Assembly: GCA_965200095.1 (NCBI GenBank)
Contig: OZ241350.1
Coordinates: forward strand, 1,178,001-1,242,000
DNA: 64,000 nucleotides
Origin: JANQOH01 sp965200095
Lineage (GTDB): Bacteria; Pseudomonadota; Alphaproteobacteria; UBA7887
Reading direction: 5' to 3'
Made by a program: the position numbers and the translations under genes. The stretch's first letter is position 1, and each line of letters starts with the position of its first letter. Below, piece after piece: positions 20,187-31,578 of this stretch. The notes beneath the pieces were generated by a model. It was not told the origin of the DNA. It saw only the letters and a program-made list of their open reading frames with translations, and did not search any database.

Positions 20187-20501
20187 ATGAACGGGATCGC
20201 CTTCGACACGCTCGCCGCCGCAAGGGCGCTTCGGGAAGCCGGCTTCGAGGATCGGCAAGCCGAAGCCGTCGTCGGAGTCGTGCGCCGCGCGGTCGACGCC
20301 GATCACGACTCGCTCGCCACGAAGGCCGCCTTCGCCGCCCTGCGCGCTGACATCGACACCGGCTTTGCCGCCTTGCGCGCCGACCTCAATACCGGCCTCG
20401 CCAGCTTGCGCGCCGATATATACCGCGCCCTGTGGGCGCAAGGGGCCGGTCTTGTCGCCGTCATGGCGGCGCTCATCGCCGCCTTCAAACTCTTCGCATA
20501 G
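20187..20501 (+). CDS. DUF1640-like protein, long version (104 aa)
   Basis: The longest copy. After MNGIAFDTLAAARALREAGF and DHDSLATKAAFAALRADIDT the coiled coil has three ALRAD(I/L)xTG repeats, one more than its neighbours, before the membrane end GLVAVMAALIAAFKLFA. It shows that copies differ by gain or loss of an 11-residue stalk repeat. No small leader frame precedes this copy. Confidence 0.7.
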   Translation: MNGIAFDTLAAARALREAGFEDRQAEAVVGVVRRAVDADHDSLATKAAFAALRADIDTGFAALRADLNTGLASLRADIYRALWAQGAGLVAVMAALIAAFKLFA

Positions 20502-20605
20502 GGCTGCCGCCCCGATGCCCCGGGGGCATAGCGGGGCGTTCCCCGGCGCAGGGGAACGCACGGCAGGTGCTTGCCGGCGGCGTCGCGCCGGGCTACAGTC
20601 GCCGC

Positions 20606-20740
20606 ATGTGCACCGCAACCTCCGACATGCATGCGGCTGTGAAGGCGCTCGCCTGCGCTGGCGTCCGCTCGAAACACGCCCCCCGTCGTTTCCGCGGCCC
20701 GATGGTCGCCGCCGCTGGACCCCTGCAGAACGCGCCGTGA
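20606..20740 (+). CDS. Small frame overlapping degenerate DUF1640-like gene (44 aa)
   Basis: Starts MCTATSDMHAAVKALACAGV, ends LQNAP with TGA 20738-20740 overlapping a GTG (GTGA). Homologous to the frames at 19028 and 19755, with two Cys substitutions. Weak coding evidence. Confidence 0.3.
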   Translation: MCTATSDMHAAVKALACAGVRSKHAPRRFRGPMVAAAGPLQNAP

Positions 20741-20922
20741 ACGGGGTAACCTTCGACACGCTCGCCGCCGCAACGGCGCATGCGCAAGCCGGGTTCGAGG
20801 AGCGGCGAGCCGAAGCCGTCACCGGAGTCGCGCGCCGCGCCACCCCCCTTCGCGGGTGCAGGCTCGCCGACCGCGATACGCTCGCCACGAAGACCGACCT
20901 CGCCGCCCTCGAACCCTTCAGG
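20737..20922 (+). pseudogene. Decayed DUF1640-like gene (last array member)
   Basis: GTG start, then NGVTFDTLAAATAHAQAGFE and DRDTLATKTDLAALE, after which similarity stops and the coiled coil and membrane segment are missing. The frame stays open only by chance in GC-rich sequence. Confidence 0.6.
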
Positions 20923-21097
20923 GTGAGGGGCGCCGGCTCGACCACCCGGGGGCATGGCGGGGCGTGTCCCGGCGCCGGGGGACGCATCGCGGGCAATTTT
21001 CCTTGCTACCGGCGTCCGGATGTTGTAACGCGCGATCCGACACGGTTCCGGGGCGGCATCGGCGCCGCCGGGGGAGAACACAGGGGAGTTTGGAAAT

Positions 21098-23833
<2,736 letters not shown>

Positions 23834-23899
23834 TCGCCCCAACCCGCCGCCGGCCCGCCTCTTGCGGGCTGGCGGCGGCAAGATAAGGAGTCAATCATG

Positions 23900-24330
23900 A
23901 GAAGATCCCGGCTCCAATGACGCTTGTAGCACTCGCCGATGACGAAACCGGTGGAGATGTCGAGGGCGGCGGACGGCGATGTCGTTCCGTTGCGTCGATA
24001 GTCATGGGTTCGCCTTTCGACCATGCCCGGCGTCGCGGGCAGGACGGACCGGGTGCGGTCGGGCGCCTGGATTTGGCTCTTTTCATCGACGCAGAGCACC
24101 GGCGCGCAGTCCGGCGGCGACAGATAGAGGCCGACAATGTCGCGCACCTTGCCCACGAATGCCGGATCGCCCGGGAGTTTGAAGGTTGCGCACGATGCGG
24201 ATGCACGCCGAGAGCAGCCCGGCTGCGCCGCGCCATCGTCCGCGAGAGCTTGGCCACGCGGGCCATCGGGCGCAACGCCCATTGCAGTTCCGGGTGAGTA
24301 GCGTTGTGAAGCGGCGTGGTTGGGCCCACA
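23900..24330 (-). pseudogene. IS630-family transposase remnant
   Basis: Two minus-strand frames together give a transposase fragment. The upstream one has RPMARVAKLSRTMARR and ALGVHPHR, a helix-turn-helix part. The second, shifted near 24185, has TFKLPGDPAFVGKVRDIVGL, CVDEKSQIQA with the first catalytic Asp, and HDYRRNGTTSPSAALD. The catalytic second Asp and Glu are missing because the copy is cut near 23900. It is a different IS630 subgroup from the element at 60290. Confidence 0.75.
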
Positions 24331-24347
24331 GTGGGGAGGATGGGTGA

Positions 24348-26933
24348 ATGACCATCCAGAATGGGAATAGCTGGCGCGCTTATTTTAACATCGTTGAAGA
24401 AATCGTTAAAGAACTTTTCGGGGATTCGGTACGCCCCCGCACCCAAATTATCAGGTTTCTCCTCCCTATTGTGTTGGCTTTCGGGATAACTTGGCTCTTT
24501 TTGTGTTTGGTGCTGCGAGACCTCCTGCAAGTACACTCGATAGACGGCCAGGAGCCGTCTATCGTCGTCTTTCGCTGGCTGGAACGCCTTCCAACGACGC
24601 CGACTTTCTACTATTTTATCGCAGCGCTCGCCGGTGCCTATATGGGCAAACGCTGGTGCTCATACGCCAATCTCTGCAGGAAATTCGCAGCCAGAAGGCA
24701 GAACGACGACGAGTGTGACCTGACTCCCCGCGACTGGTGGGTCGTTCAGGGACTTCGGGAACGTGCATTTTTCCTTCGCACTCGGGCCGCCTGGATCTTG
24801 GGAGGCATATTTTTATTGCTGGTGATGGGGGTTTATTTTACCATTTTCATATTGCCCAGCGTCGGAGAGAGCGATGAGTCTATCCGAAGAGAAATAAGGC
24901 AGCAGCAATACAGAGATAAAATTGGCAACGTATTAAGTTCTCTTTCCGAGGGGCGATACTGGATCAAGGTGCGTGACATACCCGAAGGTCTTCGAACAGA
25001 TGTCGATGAGAGTAGAGAGGATGCGTACAACGGCAAAATGGACGCGAATATTTCTCTTGATATCTCGGTGATAAAATCTGAGCATGAAAAAGAAAATTCA
25101 ACACCGGAAAAATTGGGTGTGTCGCTACGAAGCGACGAGTGGATAACCGCAGCGGCGTTTAGCGCGGACGGCAGGATTGGGGTGATTGCGGGCGATAGAG
25201 GATCGGTGATGCAGACGGCGGATGGCGGGGAGATCTGGGATTCTCCGGACTTGTTGCTGGGAGGGGGAGAGTGGATAACCGCAGCGGCGTTTAGCGCGGA
25301 CGGCGGGATTGGGGTAGTCGCGGGCGATGAAGGCTCGGTGTTTCGGACGGCGAACAAGGGGGAGAGATGGGAGTCTTTGAACTTGGATCTGAAAGGGGGA
25401 GAACGGATAATTACAGCGGCGTTTAGCGCGGACGGCGGGATTGGGGTAGTCGCGGGCGATGAAGGCTCGGTGTTTCGGACGGCGAACAAGGGGGAGAGAT
25501 GGGAGTCTTTGAACTTGGATCTGAAAGGGGGAGAACGGATAATTGCAGCGGCGTTTAGCGCGGACGGCGGGATTGGGGTGGTTGCGGGCAATAGAGGCTC
25601 GGTGTTTCGGACGACGAACAAGGGGGAGAGCTGGGACTCTCTGGACTTGCTGCTGGAAGGGAGAGAACGGTTTCTCGCAAGAGAACGGATAATCGCAGCG
25701 GCGTTTGGCGCGGACGGCGGGATTGGAGTGGTCGTGAGCGATGATGGCAGGGTGTTTCGGACGACGGACAAGTGGGAGAGCTGGGAGTCTTTGAACTTGT
25801 CTCTGAAAGGGGGAGAACGGATAATCGCAGCGGCGTTTAGCGCGGATGGCAGGATTGGGGTGGTCGCGAGCCGTGAAGGCTCGGTGTTTCAGACGACGGA
25901 TCACGGGAAGAGCTGGGACCCTATGAACTTGTCGCCGCTTGAAAGAGAAGGGTCGATTGTCGCAACGGCGTTCGGCACGAACACTCAAATTATGATCTAT
26001 CACGCCACATCCGCGGTGGAATTAAGTATCGCCGACGAGAACTGGAAGAGTTTTGATGTGCCTGTTGAATGGGGAGAACGGATAACCGCGGTGGCGTTCA
26101 GCGCGGATAAACAGATAGGGGTGATCGCGGGCGATGAAGGATCGGTGTTTCAGACGACGGACGGCGGGGAGAGATGGGACTCTATAGACTTGTCGCTAAA
26201 ATGGAGCGAGGGGATAACCGCAACAGCGTTTAGCAGCGCGAACGGCGGGATTGGAGTGGTCGCGAGCGATAAAGGATCGGTGTTTCGGACGACGGGCAGT
26301 GGGGAAAAGTGGGAGTCTACAGAAATCGAGGATTATATATCTCCTGAGAGGGTCTTTGAATTGCAGAAGGGGAGTGATATATCGGGGAGAAAGGGTGATG
26401 TATCGTCCGACGTGACGTTCGTACTGGAGGCGGACGACGGAGCTCAGTATTTTTTGCGAAACCACGAGCAACTTGACAACTGGAGAGACATGAGTCTTGT
26501 AGAAATATACGACGCGATGAAGGATGATGATATACTTGAAAATGTTCGCATTATTCAGGATATCACTGAATTTCTGTATGAGAGCGAATCGGTTGTCGCT
26601 GAAACCGGTGAAGACGATGAGGGGTTTTTCGGTATCTTGGATAATAGTCTTACGGTGATGCGGACGGTAACACTTGTCTCTCTGCTCATCTTGGTGCATA
26701 TTCTTGTTCGACTGCATCGATACAGCGTGCGCCTTGCGGCATTTTGGGATGCTCGGGCCGATGCGGTGTTACTGGCGCAAAGTTTCGCTCGTTGCAAGGC
26801 GGAGACCTTCGACGATTTGGCGGCGGTATTTGCGCCCGATGCATACGATTTCAAACCGACGCCCCGGTTAGAGCACGAGTCTGCGACGAAATTGTTGCGC
26901 CAGGTTCTGCGAGGGGAATCTCGAACGTCCTGA
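24348..26933 (+). CDS. Membrane protein with nine propeller-like repeats
   Basis: An 861-residue protein of unknown function. Membrane segments lie near residues 37-58, 85-100 and 148-170, with another at about 770-790. Between them, residues about 264-660 hold nine repeats of roughly 43 residues of the type ERIIAAAFSADGGIGVVAGD followed by GSVFRTTDxGExWxSL, resembling BNR/Ycf48-type or sortilin-like beta-propeller repeats. Two adjacent units (25261-25540) are nearly identical in DNA, a sign of recent expansion. The C-terminal part continues past the last helix with RLAAFWDARADAVLLAQSFA. GC is visibly lower than in its neighbours, suggesting transfer. GGGGAGGA precedes the ATG. Orientation and function are unknown. 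Confidence 0.75.
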   Translation: MTIQNGNSWRAYFNIVEEIVKELFGDSVRPRTQIIRFLLPIVLAFGITWLFLCLVLRDLLQVHSIDGQEPSIVVFRWLERLPTTPTFYYFIAALAGAYMGKRWCSYANLCRKFAARRQNDDECDLTPRDWWVVQGLRERAFFLRTRAAWILGGIFLLLVMGVYFTIFILPSVGESDESIRREIRQQQYRDKIGNVLSSLSEGRYWIKVRDIPEGLRTDVDESREDAYNGKMDANISLDISVIKSEHEKENSTPEKLGVSLRSDEWITAAAFSADGRIGVIAGDRGSVMQTADGGEIWDSPDLLLGGGEWITAAAFSADGGIGVVAGDEGSVFRTANKGERWESLNLDLKGGERIITAAFSADGGIGVVAGDEGSVFRTANKGERWESLNLDLKGGERIIAAAFSADGGIGVVAGNRGSVFRTTNKGESWDSLDLLLEGRERFLARERIIAAAFGADGGIGVVVSDDGRVFRTTDKWESWESLNLSLKGGERIIAAAFSADGRIGVVASREGSVFQTTDHGKSWDPMNLSPLEREGSIVATAFGTNTQIMIYHATSAVELSIADENWKSFDVPVEWGERITAVAFSADKQIGVIAGDEGSVFQTTDGGERWDSIDLSLKWSEGITATAFSSANGGIGVVASDKGSVFRTTGSGEKWESTEIEDYISPERVFELQKGSDISGRKGDVSSDVTFVLEADDGAQYFLRNHEQLDNWRDMSLVEIYDAMKDDDILENVRIIQDITEFLYESESVVAETGEDDEGFFGILDNSLTVMRTVTLVSLLILVHILVRLHRYSVRLAAFWDARADAVLLAQSFARCKAETFDDLAAVFAPDAYDFKPTPRLEHESATKLLRQVLRGESRTS

Positions 26934-27572
26934 AGAAGCAGATTGTGGCCGGATTGGGTGGAGTTCGAAGAAGTCGGGCTTTCTTCGTTACTCCAGTGCG
27001 AGGACTTCGTTGTACAAGAAGACCGTGCAGATCCGCTCGGCGCCGGAAAGGGCCCGTTTCGTTCAATGACCCGTCGGGCACAGGGTGCGATGATCGCTGT
27101 CGGAGATTCGCGAAGCAGCCGAGGCGTGGCGCTTGCTGTCGTTCTGCGCTCACGCTGCCCACCAGTCCGGTCACTCGGTCGGAAGCGGCCGTGGATGCAA
27201 GGTCCAAAGGTTCACACCGTCAAGCAGGCGCATCGGTTCCGGATGCCGCGCCGGCGTCGATGGATGGCGCATGTTCGAATGCGCCAGTTCCGGCGTCGCA
27301 GCGGCGCCTTGGCGGCCTCGGGAGCGGTTGCGAGACGGTTCGGAGGCTCGCCCGCACTCGTCCAGGTTACTTTGCCGACTTCATGGTCCGCCTGGCGGCG
27401 GCGGCGATGAGAACCGTGAAAAGATCGCTGCCAGCTTTATGATTCTTGGTGTTTACAGGCGCTTCCGACGCCTTCGGGAATCGTCGGCGTGGGCGAAAAT
27501 CGGCACGACGCCGTGGTTCGGTGGGAAGGAGCGCGCGCCGCTGCCGCGCGCGGCGCCCTTCACCGTGTGACC
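26934..27572. other. Stretch without a supportable gene
   Basis: About 640 bp between the repeat protein and a receptor pseudogene. Several frames are open on both strands but none matches a family I recognise and none has a convincing start. It may hold worn insertion-sequence DNA. Confidence 0.4.
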
Positions 27573-28140
27573 GACGACTTCGGTTTGCGCGGCCCGGCGA
27601 GCACCGGCTTCGGCGACCTGCCGTGAGACAACAGAATGTCGTCGACATCAGCACGGCGTTCTTCACCGACCCGACGACACGCCGCACCGAGCTGACCCGG
27701 CGGGGAACGATCCCGCCGACCTGCGTGGAAGCGCGGCTGAAGGGCGGCAAGCCGCTGGAGCCCGGGGAGTCGCTGACCTTCACGGTGGGCATGGTGGCGG
27801 AGAGGGGGCCGTTCTCGTTCGCCGCGGACTACTACCGCATCGACGTAGAGGGCCGCCTCGCGCAGTCCGCGACCCGGAACCCGACCGACGCCGAGAAGGC
27901 CGCTATCGGCGACAGCGGCTGCATTCCCGCCGCAGATATCAACAACTTCCGCTACTTTACCGACGGCCTCGATACGCGCACCCAGGGCGTGGACCTCGTG
28001 GCGAGCGTCGATCTCTCGCCGGTCGCCGCGGGTCTCGACGAGAACCCGTTCGCTCGCGACTTCGGCTCGAAGTATCCCGAGTCGGCGCCCATGGGCATCG
28101 CGGGGGCTTCTACTACGCCCGCGCCCGCTACAGCTTCAAC
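27573..28140 (+). pseudogene. TonB-dependent receptor remnant
   Basis: The translation follows the C-terminal half of the receptor at 21098: DFGLRGPASTGF, then in a shifted frame TIPPTCVEARLKGGKPLEPG, ESLTFTVGMVAERGPFSFAA, RYFTDGLDTRTQGVDLVASV, and SKYPESAPMGIAG. The barrel section between the VASV region and ENPF is deleted, and a further shift precedes the last strand. It has no start and cannot make a receptor. Confidence 0.75.
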
Positions 28141-28366
28141 CGCCCCAACCCGCCGCCGGCCCGTCTCATCGGCGGGTCGGCGCCCTCCCCGATCGCCGAC
28201 GCCGAACTGTGCGGGCTTCCGGCCCGCATTTTCTTCCGGGGCGCCGGTCGCCCCGCCACCGGGCAAAAGGGGTGCGGTCGCTTGGACGGCGATGGTCCGG
28301 GCGGATGATCGTCTCCCGTCGCCGGTGCGAAGACGAACCTCGCCTCGCGCCGTTCGTTCCTCGCCG

Positions 28367-29476
28367 TCAGGCGCGCCCGACGGCGCCTTCGACGCGGGCG
28401 ATCAACTCCGCGCCGGTGGCGCAGTCGATCACATCCTCGCCGATGCGCACGAAACGCTCCGGGTCGTCGATGCGCTCCAGCAACGCCTCAAGCCGGGTCG
28501 CCGTCCCGGCGCCGAACTTCCGCGCCGCCAGGCGCGACAGCATTGCGCGCTCATGCCGCAACTCGCGTTCAAGGCCCTCTTCACGGCCCTCCTCACGACC
28601 CTCCTCACGACCCTGTGCAAGGCCCTGCGCAACGCGTTGCGCAACGCCCTGCGCAATGCCTTGCCTGACTTTCTCCTCGACATACTCGTCGATGCGTTCC
28701 CCAAGCGTCGATGCCATCGCGTTCAAATCCCCCGCTTGCGCCAACTCCCGCAGGCTCTCCACCAGGCCGGGCTGCAACCCCGCCGTCCGGCTCCGGCCCA
28801 CCAGTTGCCGCGCCATCTCCGCAAAAGCCCGACGGAGGCTCCCGTGACGCGGTTCCGACAGCAGCGCCCCGATGCGGCCCAGCGCCGCAGGCACATCCGG
28901 AACCGCCGCGCGACCAAGCCCAACCTGCGCCGAAACCAGATTGCCCGACGGAAGAGTCTCGACATCCAGCGCCCCCTGGTCAAGCAGCAGGTAACGCTGC
29001 CGGGGCTGAAACGGCGCCAGACCCGGACCGACCTCCGCCACCGCCTCACGCACCTCCAAAGGCGCCGACCAGCGCGAAGAGCCGTTGTAAATCACAACAG
29101 GCAGAACCGGCGGAAGACGGCCCTCCGACATAAGGTCGCCGCCGCGTATCAGCTTCAGCCAGGTCTGCGCCGTGTAGGACAGAACCCGGACCGCCATGTA
29201 GCGGTCCGCCGTCGACTGAAACTCCAGCAGCAGCAGAAGGTAGAGCCACTCCTGCGACCCCGCGGCGCGGAAGCGCACGCGCCACACGCGATCGCTGCGG
29301 CTTTGCCGCAGGTCGTCGCCCACATGGTCGGGCGAGAGCGGTTCGAGGCTGTTGAAGTCGAAGTCGCCGACGATGTCCGCCGGCACGAAGCCGCGCAGCA
29401 GGTCGCAGACCATTTCCGCATGGTCGAAAAGCAGCTTGAACCCCGAATCGTGGATGTCGCGCGGACCGTCCGCCAT
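28367..29476 (-). CDS. Rpn-family PD-(D/E)XK nuclease-like protein, copy 1
   Basis: A 369-residue member of the Rpn/YhgA-like family (recombination-promoting nuclease/putative transposase). The N-terminal RDIHDSGFKLLFDHAEMVCD and the nuclease core with RSDRVWRVRF then WLYLLLLLEFQSTADRYMAV supply the Asp and the Glu-x-Gln of the PD-(D/E)XK fold. A Gln/Ala and REEG repeat linker follows, then a C-terminal DUF4351-like domain (RLAARKFGAGTATRLEALLE). Start set at the ATG at 29476. It is almost identical to the gene immediately upstream at 29531-30604; the linker differs in repeat number. Known relatives promote RecA-independent recombination; role here is inference. Confidence 0.82.
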   Translation of the reverse strand: MADGPRDIHDSGFKLLFDHAEMVCDLLRGFVPADIVGDFDFNSLEPLSPDHVGDDLRQSRSDRVWRVRFRAAGSQEWLYLLLLLEFQSTADRYMAVRVLSYTAQTWLKLIRGGDLMSEGRLPPVLPVVIYNGSSRWSAPLEVREAVAEVGPGLAPFQPRQRYLLLDQGALDVETLPSGNLVSAQVGLGRAAVPDVPAALGRIGALLSEPRHGSLRRAFAEMARQLVGRSRTAGLQPGLVESLRELAQAGDLNAMASTLGERIDEYVEEKVRQGIAQGVAQRVAQGLAQGREEGREEGREEGLERELRHERAMLSRLAARKFGAGTATRLEALLERIDDPERFVRIGEDVIDCATGAELIARVEGAVGRA

Positions 29477-29530
29477 GCCGTCTACTCTCGCCGCCACAGC
29501 GAAGACGGGCCTCGCCGGGCGGGCGCGCCG

Positions 29531-30604
29531 TCAGGCGCGCCCGGCGGCGCCTTCGACGCGGGCGAGCAATTCCGCGCCGGTGGCGCAGTCGATCACATCC
29601 TCGCCGATGCGCACGAACCGCTCCGGATCGTCGATGCGCTCCAGCAACGCCTCAAGCCGGGCAGCCGTCTCGCCACCGAACTTCCGCGCCGCCAGGCGCG
29701 ACAGCATCGCGCGCTCATGCCGCAACTCCCGTTCAAGGGCCTCTTCACGGCCCCGCTCAAGGCCCTGTGCAATGCCTTGCTTGTGTCTCTCAGCGGCTTT
29801 CTCCTCGACATACTCGTCGATGCGTTCCCCAAGCGTCGATGCCATCGCGTTCAAATCCCCCGCTTGCGCCAACTCCCGCAGGCTCTCCACCAGGCCGGGT
29901 TGCGAACCCGCCGTCCGGCTCCGGCCCACCAGTTGCCGCGCCATCTCCGCAAAAGCCCGACGGAGGCTCCCGTGACGCGGTTCCGACAGCAGCGCCCCGA
30001 TGCGGCCCAGCGCCGCAGGCACATCCGGAACCGCCGCGCGACCAAGCCCAACCTGCGCCGAAACCAGATTGCCCGACGGAAGAGTCTCGACATCCAGCAC
30101 TCCCTGGTCAAGCAGCAGGTAACGCTGCCGGGGCTGAAACGGAGCCAGACCCGGACCGACCTCCGCCACCGCCTCACGCACCTCCAAAGGCGCCGACCAG
30201 CGCGAAGAGCCGTTGTAAATCACAACCGGCAGAACCGGCGGCAGACCGCCGTCCGACATAAGGTCGCCGCCGCGTATCAGTTTCAGCCAGGTTTGCGCCG
30301 TGTAGGACAGGACCCGAACCGCCATGTAGCGGTCCGCCGTCGACTGAAACTCCAGCAGCAGCAGAAGGTAGAGCCATTCCTGCGACCCCGCGGCGCGGAA
30401 GCGCACGCGCCACACGCGATCGCTGCGGCTTTGCCGCAGGTCGTCGCCCACATGGTCGGGCGAGAGCGGTTCGAGGCTGTTGAAGTCGAAGTCGTCGACG
30501 ATGTCCGCCGGCACGAAGCCGCGCAGCAGGTCGCGGACCATGTCCGCATGGTCGAAGAGCAGTTTGAACCCCGAATCGTGGATGTCGCGCGGTTTGTTCG
30601 CCAT
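29531..30604 (-). CDS. Rpn-family PD-(D/E)XK nuclease-like protein, copy 2
   Basis: A 357-residue tandem paralogue of copy 1, 54 bp upstream of it on the same strand. It has the same core (RDIHDSGFKLLFDHADMVRD, RSDRVWRVRF, LLEFQSTADRYMAV) and the same C-terminal domain, but a shorter linker (HKQGIAQGLERGREEALERE). The start ATG at 30604 lies next to an isolated end of mobile element A (30608-30623), which may have shaped its upstream region. High DNA identity between the copies suggests a recent duplication or gene conversion. Confidence 0.82.
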   Translation of the reverse strand: MANKPRDIHDSGFKLLFDHADMVRDLLRGFVPADIVDDFDFNSLEPLSPDHVGDDLRQSRSDRVWRVRFRAAGSQEWLYLLLLLEFQSTADRYMAVRVLSYTAQTWLKLIRGGDLMSDGGLPPVLPVVIYNGSSRWSAPLEVREAVAEVGPGLAPFQPRQRYLLLDQGVLDVETLPSGNLVSAQVGLGRAAVPDVPAALGRIGALLSEPRHGSLRRAFAEMARQLVGRSRTAGSQPGLVESLRELAQAGDLNAMASTLGERIDEYVEEKAAERHKQGIAQGLERGREEALERELRHERAMLSRLAARKFGGETAARLEALLERIDDPERFVRIGEDVIDCATGAELLARVEGAAGRA

Positions 30605-30607
30605 GCT

Positions 30608-30623
30608 GAGACTTCTGCATAAG
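30608..30623. repeat. Isolated end of mobile element A
   Basis: GAGACTTCTGCATAAG differs at two positions from the 16-bp end of element A. I found no matching opposite end nearby. It sits directly upstream of the second Rpn-like gene. Confidence 0.5.
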
Positions 30624-30864
30624 GGAAGGGCCGGGTTTTTTGGGAACCGGTTGCGGCTCGGCGGCTGCCTGCCGGGCCGGATTTCCGGTTGCGTTGCGAA
30701 GCGTCGACAGGACGATCCGGCGCTTCGATTCGATCCGGGTTGTTGTCGTTCCAGCATATTCGTTCCGCGAAAGAGCGTGTGAAGAAATCACGCGCCTCTC
30801 GTTGTGACGGCCGGTTCGCCGAAGTATCGGCATTGTAAAGGACAATAACCACCGAATAATACTT

Positions 30865-31210
30865 CGTCATTCCCGCGAAAGCGGGAATCCGGCGACGGCC
30901 GTCCACAGTATCGGCGCGGTTTTTATTACGGAAACGCCGTAATAGATTCCCGCTTTCGCGGGAATGACGAAGAGTAGTAGCGTCTCACGATTTCTTCACA
31001 TGCTCGAAAGCGGGAATCCATTGCAGCATTTCCGCAAAACAAAACGGGCCGATATAGCGGACGGCCGCCCCCAGATTCCCGCTTTCGCGGGAATGACGAA
31101 GTATTATTCGGTGGTTATTGTCCTTTACAATGCCGGCATTTCGGCGATCCGTCCGTCACGATGAGAGCCGCCCGATTTCTTCACACGATCTTTCGCGGGA
31201 ATGACGAAGA
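30865..31210. repeat. REP-type palindrome cluster
   Basis: Contains CGTCATTCCCGCGAAAGCGG near 30865 and inverse arms near 30947, 31077 and 31193, with the same spacer words (CGGAAACGCCG, TTTCTTCACA) seen inside element A. Non-coding. Confidence 0.7.
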
Positions 31211-31254
31211 GTAGTAGCGTCTCTCGATTTCTTCGCACGCTCGAAAGCGGAATC

Positions 31255-31450
31255 CAGAAGCGGACCGCCTCCGCGCGACCGACGCCCTCCAGAACCGGAA
31301 CCGCCACCGGAAGACGCGCATTCCGCCTCGCGTCCTTTCCCGAACGCTCCGGAACCCGCGAACCCATCCCGGACACAACATATAGACCCCGAAAACCGCA
31401 CAAAACTCGACATCGGACAAATGAGTCGAACCCGAACGGGGTTGGCATAA
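31255..31450 (-). pseudogene. IS630 fragment, N-terminal end
   Basis: Minus-strand frame gives RSGKDARRNARLPVAVPVLE and GVGRAEAVRF, matching the N-terminal RSGKDARQNARLSMAALVLE of the transposase at 60310-61413. The end CCCGAACGGGGTTGGCATA corresponds to that element's right end. Everything after the first roughly 40 residues is missing. Confidence 0.7.
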
Positions 31451-31540
31451 CTCGTATCGCCAGGCGTCGTTGTTGCGCTCGACATGTCCGTCGAATTCGG
31501 GGGACCGGGGCGGGGAAAGGCGCAGGGGCCTCTCATATGT
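31451..31540 (-). pseudogene. Integrase-core transposase fragment (IS3/IS481 type)
   Basis: One minus frame reads LSPPRSPEFDGHVERNNDAW then RYELC, the region around the last catalytic Glu of rve-type transposases (usually SPxxNGxVER). Only about 30 residues survive, joined directly to the IS630 fragment. Confidence 0.6.
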
Positions 31541-31578
31541 ATCCGAACCGGGACAACCGCCTCCCCCGGTCCGACGCT

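Noticed and set aside
27446..30622. A plus-strand open frame of over 1000 codons across the Rpn-like genes
   Set aside because: Its sense comes only from being antisense to the two conserved Rpn-like genes, plus a receptor remnant at its start.
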